Shown here: one piece after another, positions 23,361-34,928 of the stretch
Position numbering within the stretch: the first letter of the stretch is position 1
Layout: every line of letters starts with the position of its first letter
DNA from: Clitoria ternatea
Lineage: Eukaryota; Streptophyta; Magnoliopsida; Fabales; Fabaceae
Length of the DNA: 64,000 nt
NCBI GenBank assembly: GCA_037962975.1
Contig: CM075674.1
Location: forward strand, 42,918,501-42,982,500
Reading direction: 5' to 3'
Position numbers and translations under genes: made by a program
Notes under the pieces: model-generated
Seen by the model: the letters and a program-made list of their open reading frames with translations, nothing else
Told to the model about the DNA's origin: nothing
Database searches by the model: none

Positions 23361-24657
23361 TTGGTGGCACCTTGCCCTCTAAAACCGCTTCAACCACCTT
23401 ATCCCAGAGGGTATGACCCGAATACGCGGTGTGATTACCATGCCGGTGCACCGGGATATTCCACCGAGAATTGCCTGGCATTAAAGTTTAAGGTAAGAGA
23501 TTTAATCAGAGCTGATTGGATAAGCTTCAAGGAAGAAAGCCCGAATGTGACCACCAATCCTCTGCCTAACCATGGGAGACCAGGTGTTAACATTGTGGAA
23601 AGAGATGAGGAATGTATTTCCAAGGTTCAGGACATCCAAATGCCATTGGAAATGATTCATTCCCATATGCTTAAGATGGGTTTGATAGAAGGATCATGGG
23701 ATAAAGAGTGCAATGACCTCCAGTCCGCAAAGCGAAGGGACTTCCAAAAAACCCTTGAGGGATTTATGGACAGTCATGTCATAGAAGTTTGTTGGCATCG
23801 TGAAGGCAGAATAAATATGATACAAGATCAAAGCCGAGTTCGAGCTCCAAAGCCTCTAGTCATATTTTACAACAAAAATGCACCAGTGGTTTCGACTCCT
23901 GCTAAAATTGTCATCACGGTGAACGCACCAACCCCGTTACCTTACAAGGATTCACGAGCTGTGCCGTGGAAGTATGGCACTAATGTGGTTGTTACTAGTT
24001 CTGAGGCAGTTGAGCCTACGCCATCATCCCCTGTCACGAATATTGCTGGAATTGGGGGTGTCACCCGAAGTGGAAGAGTATATGCTCCCCCAGAACCTAA
24101 ACTTGACAAGGTTACAGGGGATGTTAGACCTGGGAAGGGAGAATCCTCTGGTGAAGCAAAGAAGGCTGTAACTGAAGAGGAGGCCCAAGAATTTCTAAGA
24201 TTCATTCACCATAGTGACTACCAGGTGTTGGACCAACTGAACCACACTCCAGCAAAAATTTCTTTGTTGTCTTTGCTGATGAGTTCTGAACCACACCGGA
24301 ACACACTGATGAAGGTTTTGAGTGAGGCACATGTGAAACATGATTTGCCAGTAGATAAGTTCGAAGGCATAGTGGGACACACTGTGGCCAATAATTTTCT
24401 TACCTTTACGGATGATGAGACACCGGTGGAAGGAAGAGGGCACAATAAAGCCCTTCAAATCTCCGTAAAATGCCAAGATCATATCATGGCGAAGGTGCTT
24501 GTTGACAATGGATCGTCCCTGAACGTAATGCCAAAATCTACATTGGCAAAGTTACCTTTTGATGGGACCCATATGAGACCCAGTTCCATGGTAGTCCGGG
24601 CTTTTGACGGAACTCACCGAGAAGTTATGGAAGAAATTGAATTGCCTATACAAGTTG
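23361..24657 (+). pseudogene. Element B nucleocapsid end and protease (left part, cut by element C)
   Basis: Opens with a C/H-containing motif (CDYHAGAPGYSTENC, residues about 23-37) that may serve as the zinc-binding nucleocapsid motif, then a long linker. The aspartic protease follows with VDNGSSLNVMP near 24502 (D-N-G in place of D-S/T-G, usual for this lineage as I recall it) and ends IELPIQV at 24657, where the Tekay element C begins. The frame resumes at 34018 after the duplicated AGTTG. No stop occurs in this 430-codon stretch, unlike the neighbouring parts. Confidence 0.75.
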
Positions 24658-25204
24658 TGTAACATCCCTGATGTTTTAATGAGAATTATAAGAAATGGGA
24701 AATGATTAGTAAATGTTTTAGAAGTTTTATTTAATATTTGTTCTGTCTGAGCCAGAGACAAGAAAGCCAGAGTCGAGATCGGTCTCAGAAGCACGAGCAA
24801 GCGGAGTTGAAGATCGGGAGTGTAGGAGAAGAGCGGGCAGGGCTAGGTGGTCTGGTCCAACCGTTGTGAGGAGAGCGCCTCACACGAGGTCATAGATTAA
24901 CCTCATAATGACTGAAACAACGGGTGTAGGTAACCAAGAGGTGAGCACAGATGAGATATCCGACCTCTCAGGTTGTAGCTCGGATTTCCGAGGTATGAAC
25001 ACTAAGCTAGGACACCGAGGGGCCGATATTCATATTGGGCCTATACTCTTACGAAGTATTAGAGAATTGTGAATAATTAAACGTTGAGGAAATAAATAAG
25101 TGTAATTGATTTGATAACTATGCAATAGTTTAATATAGTGAAATTGATTAAATTTCGTAAGAATACAAATAAAATAAAGGAAAAGATGATCTTGCCCATG
25201 AGCT

Positions 25205-25214
25205 ATATATATAT
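25205..25214 (+). promoter_or_regulatory. TATA run of the C LTR promoter
   Basis: TATATATATA followed by GGAGATCCTCTTCC, repeated at about 32216-32227. It is the best core-promoter candidate in this LTR. Confidence 0.4.
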
Positions 25215-26680
25215 AGGAGATCCTCTTCCTTCCCTCTTCATTATTTACAAGTTACCTTTGCTGCTGGTCTGTTTCTTCTCTTTCGTTTTTCTCCTCTCTT
25301 AACGCTGAGTTGCATGCGCTGGAGAGGGACTCCACTTGTGTCCAAACTTCAATTGTATCCCATTCCTGTGATCGAGGCATCAAGGTGAGTCTACTGATCC
25401 GTTCCAATTGTGATTCCCTTATCCCTTTTATTCTTTGGCGGTTACGGGCCATGCATGGCTATATTCGAGACTGTTCTCCACTCCTCCGGTGAGTGTGAGC
25501 CCAAGTGCGGTCCATGAACTAAGGGCGTTGAAGTAACTAGTTGTACTTTATCATCCGTAGGTAGTAGGTTAAGCAACGGAAGACTGAGTGACGGAGTCGA
25601 GACTGCGAAACCAGTGCTCAGAGGGAGGAATCGACACAGAGAGCAGATTATCGAAGCGTGGAACCAATGTAAGGGGGGTGTTCGGGTTATAATTAATTAG
25701 AATAGGACTCGCTTCTTATTCAGGTCATTGAGGTAATGTAAACAGGTAACGTAGTTGTGTGTTTATGCTTGTGCATGTGTGACTGGGTTCATTAATTAGT
25801 GGAGGATCGGGTGTGGTTGAGTTTATCATGTTATGATCTTGTGATATCTAATGTTGAAATGATCAGTGTTATGTGACGTCGGGTTAGCAAGCAGGCTACC
25901 CGAGTGATGAGGAATTGATATTATTATGTGAAAGGTAAACTGTTGAATGACTATGTGGTGTGGGGTGGCCGACGGTATATGATAGCCCCTCATTTCCGGC
26001 TCCCGTGGTTTTCGTGCCCAGTTGAGCTACCCAGTGGTCAAGTAGGACCCAGTGGTCGAGGTGGAGAGTCAAGCAGGACTCGGTGAACCAAGCAGGGTTC
26101 ACGGGGTGTCAAGTAGGACCCCCAGCTGAAGGCCAATCCTTTAGTATCCGGATACTAGGAGTCAGATTGTATGAGAGTCAGCTGTGATCGTGATGAATGT
26201 AATGGAATTGCATGGTTGGGTTAATATAGTTACTGTATGTAATACACTATGTTTCGGTATGCTTACTTTTGAATGATGCTTGATGTGTATGTATAAATAT
26301 GCATGTATATTTGTTAAGTTCCATTCTATATTAATTACAATGCCAAACACTCACCCTTGCCTTTTTTTTTAGTAACCAGTGACAGGGAGGGGGAAGGAGC
26401 CATGGAGTCGCGCCAAGGGGGAGATCGGTGCCAGGGTCCGAGTGACTTTGAGTGACTCTCTATAGAGTTATATGTGTGTATAAGAACTTCCGAGTATTAT
26501 TAATTAGTTGTGTATAATCAAGACCGGACCGGATGCAAATCTACATTTTAAAATACATCACTGTTATTTTCATATGCTGTCGTGGTAGCCATGACAAACC
26601 TTTGATTAACAGAATCATTTTTAGGGTGAGATTTTCGGGGTCCGTTTGCATGTTTTGTCTAATCCGATGTGTGAAAGGTA

Positions 26681-26760
26681 TTCGCTCAAGCGAATAGAAA
26701 CCTCGTTCAAGCGAGAGTCCGGAATCTCGCTCAGACGAGTAGGGGCCTCGCTCAAGCGGG
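26681..26760 (+). repeat. Four CGCT-CA-AGCG near-palindromes in the C LTR
   Basis: TTCGCTCAAGCGAA (26681), CTCGTTCAAGCGAG (26702), CTCGCTCAGACGAG (26726) and CTCGCTCAAGCGGG (26747), spaced 21-24 bases. The outer bases change together so that most pairs stay complementary. The 3' LTR copy is at 33709-33788. Confidence 0.75.
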
Positions 26761-26986
26761 AAGCCCTGATTCTCTTTCTCCCATCCGTTGTACTTAGATT
26801 AACTTGCTCTTCTTTTCTAGATCTAATTTATTTAATCTAATTGTGACTGCTGTCACTTGAATAAGTCAGTAAAAATAAATGCTTTTTCACTAAATCTCGA
26901 TTAATTTTCAAGTTAACGAAAAATTTATCGTAAGATGTAATCGTTTGAATAAAAATAAATGCAAAAATAACCTAGGACGTTACACT

Positions 26987-26998
26987 TGGTATCAGAGC
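26987..26998 (+). other. Primer binding site of element C (initiator tRNA-Met)
   Basis: TGGTATCAGAGC two bases after the LTR is the exact complement of the 3' end of plant initiator tRNA-Met, the usual primer of chromoviruses. A leader of about 215 bases follows up to the gag start. Confidence 0.9.
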
Positions 26999-27213
26999 GG
27001 TTCTTTCTAGAGCTGGTGTATGGGCCGATCTAGTGATTGTGATAGTCTTATGAAGGTTGATTGTATTTCATTGTATTGAGATTGTGTGTGGCCTGGCATC
27101 GTTCCCTTGGCACTCCACTGGCGTAGTATTCTATGAATATAAGGTAAATTTACGATCCCCTGGCTGATCTTGGTTATTAATGGTGATGTGTTTGCTCATT
27201 GTAGAATTACTAA

Positions 27214-28389
27214 ATGGCCGGAGAGACTAGTTTTGGGGGAGGAGATGATTTCTTCTCTAGATTTACTCAGCTGATGAGTAGGACCGAGTCCGGTCCCACT
27301 CTGGATAAATTCCTGAAAAGGAATCCTCCGACTTACAAAGGGGGACACGACTATGACGGGGCATACATCTGGATCAGGGATATCGAGTAGATTTTTGAAT
27401 ATTTTGAGTGCTCAAAAGAGCAAAAGGTTTTATTTGCTACTTACCAACTAAAAGAAGAGGCTAGAGTATGGTGGTCCCGAGTGAAGGTGCAGATGAACGC
27501 AGCAAATGAGCCGTTGGTATGGATAAATTTCCGAAGGAGGTTTCTTGTTAAATACTTCCCGGACAACTACAAAATCCAGAAGGAAATGGAATTCCTGAAG
27601 TTGGAGCAAGACCGGATGTCTGTAGCCGAGTACACCAGCAAGTTTGACGAGCTGTGTGATTTTTACCACCCTTTCTCGTTAGAAGGGACTGAAGGTAGCA
27701 AGTGCGCCAAATACGAAGCTGGACTACGGATTGAGCTTCGTAGTGTAATCGTACCGATAGAGATTAGGGACTACCCAACCCTGGTGAACAAAGCAAGACT
27801 GACTGAAGAGGTGCAGTTACAAAGGACGTCCCAGCCGAGAGATAAAAAGCCACTGAAGGCAAAAGGATTCAACTTCAAGAGGATGAGTCAATTCTTCCGG
27901 GGTGGCAAGTCTTCTGCTACCTCCTCATCCTCTTCCGGTCGGGGTTCCACTGGTCGATCGGGTAATCCTTCTGGTAGTCGTGCATGCTACAATTGTGGTC
28001 AGGAAGGTCACATTGCCAAACATTGCCAAGCCAATCAGATTGTGTGCTTCCAGTGCGGACAACCAGGGCACCTCAGGCCCGATTGCCCTCAGAGGCAGCA
28101 GCAGGGCAGGACGGACAACCGAACTAACTCTTCTGGGACCCGGGGTTCCAACTTTTCGAGGGGAGGCCGGAATGGAGCTGGTAGAGGGAACCAACAATCG
28201 GGAAGATATGATGCCCAATCTAGCAGTGCCCAGAACGCCATGACCGGGCGTGTATTTGCGTTTGATGCTTCAGAAGCTACGAGGAATGACAATTTGGTAC
28301 AGGGTAAGTGCCTCATCTGTGGTTATCTGGTTGATGTAATTTATGATTTAGGTGCCACCCATTCCTTTATTTTGGAAAGTTGTGTGTGA
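27214..28389 (+). pseudogene. Element C gag and protease start
   Basis: ATG at 27214 (MAGETSFGGGDDFFSRF). TAG at 27388 falls after IRDIE, where a Trp codon is expected. The gag core then follows: FECSKEQKVLFATYQLKEEARVWW in two pieces, FRRRFLVKYFPDNYK, a Ser/Arg/Gly-rich part, and two perfect C-x2-C-x4-H-x4-C zinc knuckles at 27985-28026 and 28045-28086. The protease begins with DLGATHSFI at 28345 (Leu where most relatives have Ser). A TGA at 28387 lies where the family usually has a basic residue, so CGA is the likely original. Confidence 0.85.
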
Positions 28390-30633
28390 CGGCTTGGTCT
28401 GCCAATCAGTTTAATGGAGAACGCTCTTATTGTTTCCACTCCAACTGGTTCCACTCTCCGTGCAACTACAGTGTGTAGAGAACTGCCGATGCAAATCGAA
28501 GCCCGTACTTTTCGAGTAAATTTTATCTGTATGCCATTGAAGGACTTAGATGTTATTCTAGGTCTCGATTGGCTTGCTGCTAATCATGTGTTGGTCGACT
28601 GTTATCGGAAGGATATTGTTTTCTCTCAGGAACTTGACATGAAGAACGGGGTGAGCGATGTCCTAACCATGTATGTTGTTTTATTCGCTTCGGAGGGTCG
28701 GCATAACCTCCTGCCAAGTGATATTCCAATTGTTTGTGAATTTCCTGACGTTTTCCCGGAAGAAATTCCGGAGCTACCTCCCAGTCAGGAGATTGATTTC
28801 TCTATTGACTTGATTCCCGGGGCAGAACCTGTGTCCCGAGCACCATATAGACTGTCTTCGGTGGAATTAACCGAAGTGAAGAAACAAGTAAACGAATTAC
28901 TAGAAAAGGGCTTTATCTGACCCAGTGCCTCACCCTGGGGCGCTCCAGTGTTGCTGGTAAAGAAGAAGGACGGTAGTATGCGAATGTGCATTGATTACCG
29001 ATAGCTGAACAAACTGACAATCAAAAATAAATATCCACTACCTCGTATTGACGATTTACTGGACCAGTTGCGAGGCGCCGTTGTGTTCTCTAAGATCGAC
29101 TTGAGGTCGGGGTACCATCAGATCCGAGTGAGGTCGGAGGATATCCCAAAGACAGCATTTCGGACTCGGTATTGGCACTTCGAGTACGTAGTAATGCCCT
29201 TTGGAGTAACGAACGCTCCTGCCATTTTTATGGACTATATGAATCGGACCTTTCAACCATACTTGGACCAGTTTGTGGTAGTATTCATTGATGATACTTT
29301 GGTATATTCGAGGTCAGACGAGGAGCATGCTCAACATCTTCGACTTGTTTTACAAGTACTTCGGGAGAAGAAGTTGTATGCTAAACTATCTAAGTGTGAT
29401 TTCTGGGGGAGTAGTGTACAATTCTTGGGGCATGTAATTTCCCAAGAGGGAATCTTAGTTGATCTGACAAAAATTGAGGCGGTTATGGCTTGGGAGAGGC
29501 CAAAGTCAGTAACTGAAATCAGGAGTTTCCTCGGATTAGCTGGATACTATCGACGCTTCATTGAGGGGTTCTCTCGGATAGCACTTCCTTTGACTCAGTT
29601 AACAACGAAAGGAAACCCCTTCGTGTGGTCGGAAAAGTATGAATTAAGCTTCCAAACTCTTAAGCGATGTTTAACGACTGCCCCTGTGCTTGCACTGCCC
29701 GATGTAACACAGGAATTTGAAGTATATTGTGATGCATCCAAATTTGGATTGGGGTGTGTGTTGATGCAAGCTGATCGGGCAATTGCTTATGCTTCGAGGC
29801 AATTGAGGCCACATGAGGAGAATTACCCGACTCATGATCTGGAACTTGCAGCAGTGGTGTACGCACTGAAGATTTGGCGCCATTATCTGTATGGAGCTCG
29901 CTTTGTAGTATTCAGTGATCACAAGATCCTAAAGTACTTATTTGATCAAAAGGAGCTAAATATGAGACAGAGGCGATGGGTGGAGTATTTAAAGGATTAC
30001 GACTTCGATTTAAAGTATCACCCGAGCAAAGCGAATGTTGTGGCAGATGCACTAAGCAGGAAGGTATTACACGTGGCTTACCTGATGGGTAGAGAACAGG
30101 AATTGTTGGAAAGCTTTAGAGATATGAATGTTGGAATTGTTATGGACGCACCAAACCGAATGACAATCGGAATGTTAAAAATCTCCAACGAATTTCTGGA
30201 GTCGGTGGTAGCAGCACAGAAAGACGATAAAGAGTTACTGAGGCTGATTGATACTCAGACCCAAGGCAAAAATGTGGAGATAACTCGGGGTAATGATGGT
30301 ATATGGAGATTCAGGAACCGAGTGGTGGTGCCTGCACATGGAGGCTTCAGGCAGGCGGTGCTATCAGAAGCACACAAGAGCTCTCTGAGTATACATCCGA
30401 GAGTGACAAAAATGTATCATGACTTAAAAAAGGAATTCTGGTGGCCAAGCATGAAGAAGGCAATAATCGAGTATGTGAAATCATGTGTGATATGCCAGAA
30501 GTGCAAGGTTGAGCACCAACGACCTCCAGGTCTGCTTCGACCTCCAGAAATTCCGATCTGGAAGTGGAAAGGTATCACCATGGACTTCGTGTCCGGACTA
30601 CCCCGCACTCAAACCAGATACAACGCGATTTAG
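28390..30633 (+). pseudogene. Element C protease end, reverse transcriptase, RNase H and integrase zinc domain
   Basis: Protease end (DVILGLDWLAANH), the pol linker FPDVFPEEIPELPP, then RT motifs: VKKKDGS, MCIDYR, FSKIDLRSGYHQIRV, MPFGVTNAP and catalytic FIDD near 29287. RNase H starts YCDASKFGLGCVL and ends at KANVVADALSRK. The integrase zinc-binding region has HPRVTKMYHDLKKEFWWP and CVICQKCK, then MDFVSGLPRTQ with the first catalytic Asp. Stops: TGA 28918, TAG 29002 (just after the CIDYR motif) and TAG 30631; each fits a CGA, CAG or TGG original. Confidence 0.88.
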
Positions 30634-31629
30634 GTGATTGTTGATCGACTAACCAAAAGTGCGCATTTCCTGGCAATAAATATGAAGTGGTCGCTAGATC
30701 GATTAGCTAAGTTGTACGTTGCTGAGGTTGTACGACTGCATGGTGTGCCCTCAAGCATTATCTCCGATCGGGATCCCCGATTCACTTCAAGGTTTTGGGG
30801 GAGTTTGCAACAACAACTGGGTACTGAGCTCAAATTGAGCTCAGCCTACCATCCCCAGACCGATGGCCAATCAGAACGGACTATACAGACTCTTGAAGAT
30901 ATGTTAAGGGCATGTGTACTGGAACAGGGCAGATCATGGGAGAAATACTTGCCCTTGGTAGAGTTTGCATATAATAACAGTTACCATAGCAGCATTGGGA
31001 TGGCTCCATACGAAGCTCTTTATGGTCGGAAATGTCGTACTCCATTATGTTGGAATGAGAACGGCGATGCCCTTCATCTGGGGCCTGAGATGATTCAAGA
31101 GATGAATGAGCAAATCGCTTTAATCTGAGAGAAGATAAAAATTGCTCAAGACCGGCAAAAGAGCTATTATGACAATCGGCATAGACCCCTTGAATACCAA
31201 GTGGGTGATTGGGTGTTCCTAAGGATTTCACCGACTAAGGGTGTAGGTCGAATTTTGAAGAGCCAAAAGCTTAATACGAAGTATATTGGACCATACCAAA
31301 TACTAGAACGGATTGGTGAAGTCGTTTATCGACTGGATCTTCCCCAATCGTTGACTAACATTCACAACGTGTTCCACGTATCACAAATTCGAGCCTACAT
31401 TCCGTGTGATACCATGATTGTACCGAGTGACTCCATTGAAGTGAAGGAGAACCTGACGGTGGAGGCGGTACCAATCGGCATTGAAGAGCATCAAACCAAA
31501 TGGTTAAGGAACAAGGAGGTACCGCTGGTGAAGGTGAAGTGGCAGAATTTACATTGGATAAACTACACTTGGGAGTTAGAATCCGATATGAGACGAATGT
31601 ACCCTCATCTTTTTCAACCGGAACACTGA
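30634..31629 (+). pseudogene. Element C integrase core, C-terminal domain and chromodomain
   Basis: Begins VIVDRLTKSAHF. It carries the second catalytic Asp in ISDRDPRFTSRFW and the Glu in QTDGQSERTIQ, then the GPY/F-type region with KYIGPYQILERIG. TGA at 31126 (probably from CGA) interrupts it. The last 60 or so residues (from about 31440) form a chromodomain: EHQTKWLRNKEVPLVKVKW, then WELESDMRRMYPHLF. Chromodomains of this family are thought to guide integration to marked chromatin. The natural stop is at 31627. Confidence 0.88.
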
Positions 31630-31651
31630 TTTCGGGGACGAAATCTCCTTT

Positions 31652-31664
31652 TAGGGGGGGTGGA
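31652..31664 (+). other. Polypurine tract of element C
   Basis: A TTTTA stretch and seven G lead to TGGA directly before the 3' LTR. Upstream GGGGACGAAATC (31634-31645) is the block usually seen here in Tekay elements. Confidence 0.7.
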
Positions 31665-34012
31665 TGTAACATCCCTGATGTTTTAATGAGAACTATAAGA
31701 AATGGGAAATGATTAGTAAATGTTTTAGAAGTTTTATTTAATATTTGTTCTGTCTGAGCCAGAGACAAGAAAGCCGGAGTCGAGATCGGTCTCAGAAGCG
31801 CGAGCAGGCGGAGTTGAAGATCGGGAGTGTAGGAGAAGAGCGGGCAGGGCTAGGTGGTCTGGTCCAACCATTGTGAGGAGAGCGCCTCACACGAGGTCAT
31901 AGCCCGGATTAACCTCATAATGACTGAAACAACGGGTGTAGGTAACCAAGAGGTGAGCACGGATGAGATATCCGACCTCTCAGGTTGTAGCTCAGATTTT
32001 CGAGGTATGAACACTAAGCTAGGACACCGGGGGGCCGATATTCATATTGGGCCTATACTCTTGCGAAGTATTAGAGAATTGTGAATAATTAAACGTTGAG
32101 GAAATAAATAAGTGTAATTGATTTGATAACTATGCAATAGTTTAATATAGTGAAATTGATTAAATTTCGTAAGAATACAAATAAAATAAAGGAAAAGACG
32201 ATCTTGCCCATGAGCTATATATATATAGGAGATCCTCTTCCTTCCCTCTTCATTATTTACAAGTTACCTTTGCTGTTGGTCTGTTCCTTCTCTTTCGTTT
32301 TTCTCCTCTCTTAACGCTGAGTTGCATGCGCTGGAGAGGGACTCCACTTGTGTCCAAACTTCAATTGTATCCCATTCCTGTGATCGAGGCTTCAAGGTGA
32401 GTCTACTGATCCGTTCCAATTGTGATTCCCTTATCCCTTTTATTTTTTGGCGGTTACAGGCCATGCATGGCTATATTCGAGGCTGTTCTCCACTCCTCCG
32501 GTGAGTGTGAGCCCAAGTGCGGTCCATGAACTAAGGGCGTTAAAGTGACGAGCTGTACTTTATGATCCGTAGGTAGTAGGTTAAGCAACGGAAGACTAAG
32601 TGACGGAGTCGAGACTACGAAACCAGTGCTCAGAGGGAGGAATCAACACAGAGAGTAGATTATCGAAGCGTGGAACCAATGTAAGGGGGGTGTTCGGGTT
32701 ATAATTAATTAGAATAGGACTCGCTTCTTATTCAGGTCATTGAGGTAATGTAAACAGGTTAAGTAAAATGTTGCTAAACGTAGTTGTGTGTTTATGCTTG
32801 TGCATGTGTGACTGGGTTCATTAATTAGTGGAGGATCGGGTGTGGTTGAGTTTATCATGTTATGATCTTGTGATATCTAATGTTGAAATGATCAGTGTTA
32901 TGTGACGTCGGGTTAGCAAGCAGGCTACCCGAGTGATGAGGAATTGATATTATTATGTGAAAGGTAAACTGTTGAATGACTATGTGGTGTGGGATGGCTG
33001 ACGGTATATGATAGCCCCTCATTTCCGGCTCCCGTGGTTTTCGTGCCCAGTTGAGCTACCCAGTGGTCAAGTAGGACCCAGTGGTCGAGGTGGAGAGTCA
33101 AGCAGGACTCGGTGAACCAAGCAGGGTTCGCGGGGTGTCAAGTAGGACCCCCAGCTGAAGGCCAATCCTTTAGTATCCGGATACTAGGAGTCAGATTGTA
33201 TGAGAGTCAGCTGTGATCGTGATGAATGTAATGGAATTGCGTGGTTGGGTTAATATAGTTACTGTATGTAATACACTATGTTTCGGTATGCTTACTTTCG
33301 AATGATGCTTGATGTGTATGTATAAATATGCATGTATATTTGTTAAGTTCCATTCTATATTAATTACAATGCCAAACACTCACCCTTGCCTTTTTTTTAG
33401 TAACCAGTGACAGGGAGGGGGAAGGAGCCATGGAGTCGCGCCAAGGGGGAGATCGGTGCCAGGGTCCGAGTGACTTTGAGTGACTCTCTATAGAGTTATA
33501 TGTGTGTATAAGAACTTCCGAGTATTATTAATTAGTTGTGTTTAATCAAGACCGGACCGGATGCAAATCTACATTTTAAAATACATCACTGTTATTTTCA
33601 TATGCTGTCGTGGTAGCCATGACAAACCTTTGATTAACAGAATCATTTTTAGGGTGAGAATTTCGGGGTCCGTTTGCATGTTTTGTCTAATCCGATGTGT
33701 GAAAGGTATTCGCTCAAGCGAATAGAAACCTCGTTCAAGCGAGAGTCCGGAATCTCGCTCAGACGAGTAGGGGCCTCGCTCAAGCGGGAAGCCCTGATTC
33801 CCTTTCTCCCATCCGTTGTACTTAGATTAACTTGCTCTTCTTTTCTAGATCTAATTTATTTAATCTAATTGTGACTGCTGTCACTTGAATAAGTCAGTAA
33901 AAATAAATGCTTTTTCACTAAATCTCGATTAATTTTCAAGTTAAGGAAAAATTTATCGTAAGATGTAATCGTTTGAATAAAAATAAATGCAAAAATAACC
34001 TAGGACGTTACA
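31665..34012 (+). repeat. Element C 3' LTR
   Basis: 2348 bases matching 24658-26984, with the same ends, TATA run and four near-palindromic boxes (33709-33788). It is followed by the TSD AGTTG and then by the resumed B protease. Confidence 0.9.
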
Positions 34013-34017
34013 AGTTG

Positions 34018-34717
34018 GGCCATGCACCTTTCAAATCCTTTTTCAAGTCATGGATATTACGCCTGCATACAGTTGTTTGCTGGGACAGCCGTGGATCCAT
34101 TCGGCTGGGGTAGTCCCTTCCACTCTGCATCAAAAGTTGAAATTCATCATTGACAACAAGTTGGTGATTGTCTCTAGAGAAGAGGACTTGTTGGTCAGTA
34201 AGCCTGCCAACACCCCATACATTGAAGTGACCGAGGAAGCCCTCGAAACCTTATTTCAGGCTTTAGAGGTGGCCAATGCAACGAGCATTACAAAGACATC
34301 CTTCCCAAACGTGCCTCTGATGGTTGCAAAGACAATGTTGAGAGAAGGATACAAGCTGGGGAAAGGGTTAGGACGAGAATTGGAAGGAAGAACCCAACCT
34401 ATATGCCTCCCGGAGAACAAGGATAGATATGGTCTGGGATACAGGCCTACAGCAGCTGATAGAAAAAGGGTAGGAGAAGAAAGAAGGGAGAGAAGGATCG
34501 CTCGCCTTACCGGTCAAGAGTTCGACACTGTTAGAATCCCTATCTGTGACCTCTATCAAAGCTTCAGGAGCGCTGGGATTATATATCCGGGTCAGGTGGC
34601 TATGGTTGGAGATGGACCCAGCTATGATGTGGAATTAGTGCATGCTTGCTTACCCGGTCAGGAACTGGACAATTGGGAAATCATGGAGTTCCCCATAACT
34701 ATCAATCCTCAGTCAAA
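34018..34717 (+). pseudogene. Element B protease end and G-patch
   Basis: Resumes the B frame after C. The retropepsin second half has ITPAYSCLLGQPWIHSAG, then a linker, and a G-patch at about 34326-34455 (MLREGYKLGKGLGRELEG, then RYGLGY). The G-patch is a Gly-rich RNA-binding module known from Tat-type polyproteins. The coding ends at a TAA (34719-34721) that is removed if the predicted intron 34718-34928 is spliced. Confidence 0.75.
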
Positions 34718-34928
34718 GTAATTGTTGTTTTCAAAACTTGTCGATCCTTTTGCTATGCCTAAGGCTTTGGGATCTATTTTGTAATAAAGGCAAAAACTTG
34801 CTTGTTTATTAAATTAAATGAATGTAGTCCAATTTTATACCTCATCTTTGTTCAATCTCTTTCTTTTAAACCTTCCATTTGCTTGCTTTTCTTTGTTTTC
34901 ATTCATTATAATATAACACCAAATGCAG
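34718..34928 (+). other. Predicted intron in element B between G-patch and RT
   Basis: A 211-base T-rich segment beginning GTAATT and ending in a pyrimidine-rich tract and ATGCAG. Unspliced, the frame ends at TAA 34719. Spliced, AA of the last codon joins A of the next exon and the frame stays open through an acidic linker (SESDSSESNENS) into the RT. Ogre elements are known to contain a spliced intron in the gag-pol region, so this is expected rather than damage. Confidence 0.65.

Larger units (their letters stand above)
24658..26984 (+). repeat. Element C 5' LTR
   Basis: 2327 bases, nearly identical to 31665-34012 by eye. Visible differences include CATAGATTAACC against CATAGCCCGGATTAACC near 24893 and about 18 extra bases in the 3' copy near 32759. 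A TATA run is at 25205. At 26681-26760 are four near-palindromic boxes of the CGCT-CA-AGCG type. Confidence 0.9.
24658..34012 (+). mobile_element. Element C: Tekay-type chromovirus inserted in the protease of B
   Basis: LTRs 24658-26984 and 31665-34012 both begin TGTAACATCCC and end GACGTTACA, with TSD AGTTG at 24653-24657 and 34013-34017. Initiator tRNA-Met primer site, gag with two zinc knuckles, then protease, RT, RNase H, integrase and a C-terminal chromodomain identify a chromovirus, and the LTR ends and polypurine tract fit the Tekay/Del clade. It is the innermost layer. Chromodomain elements are thought to prefer heterochromatin, which fits this setting. Confidence 0.92.
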
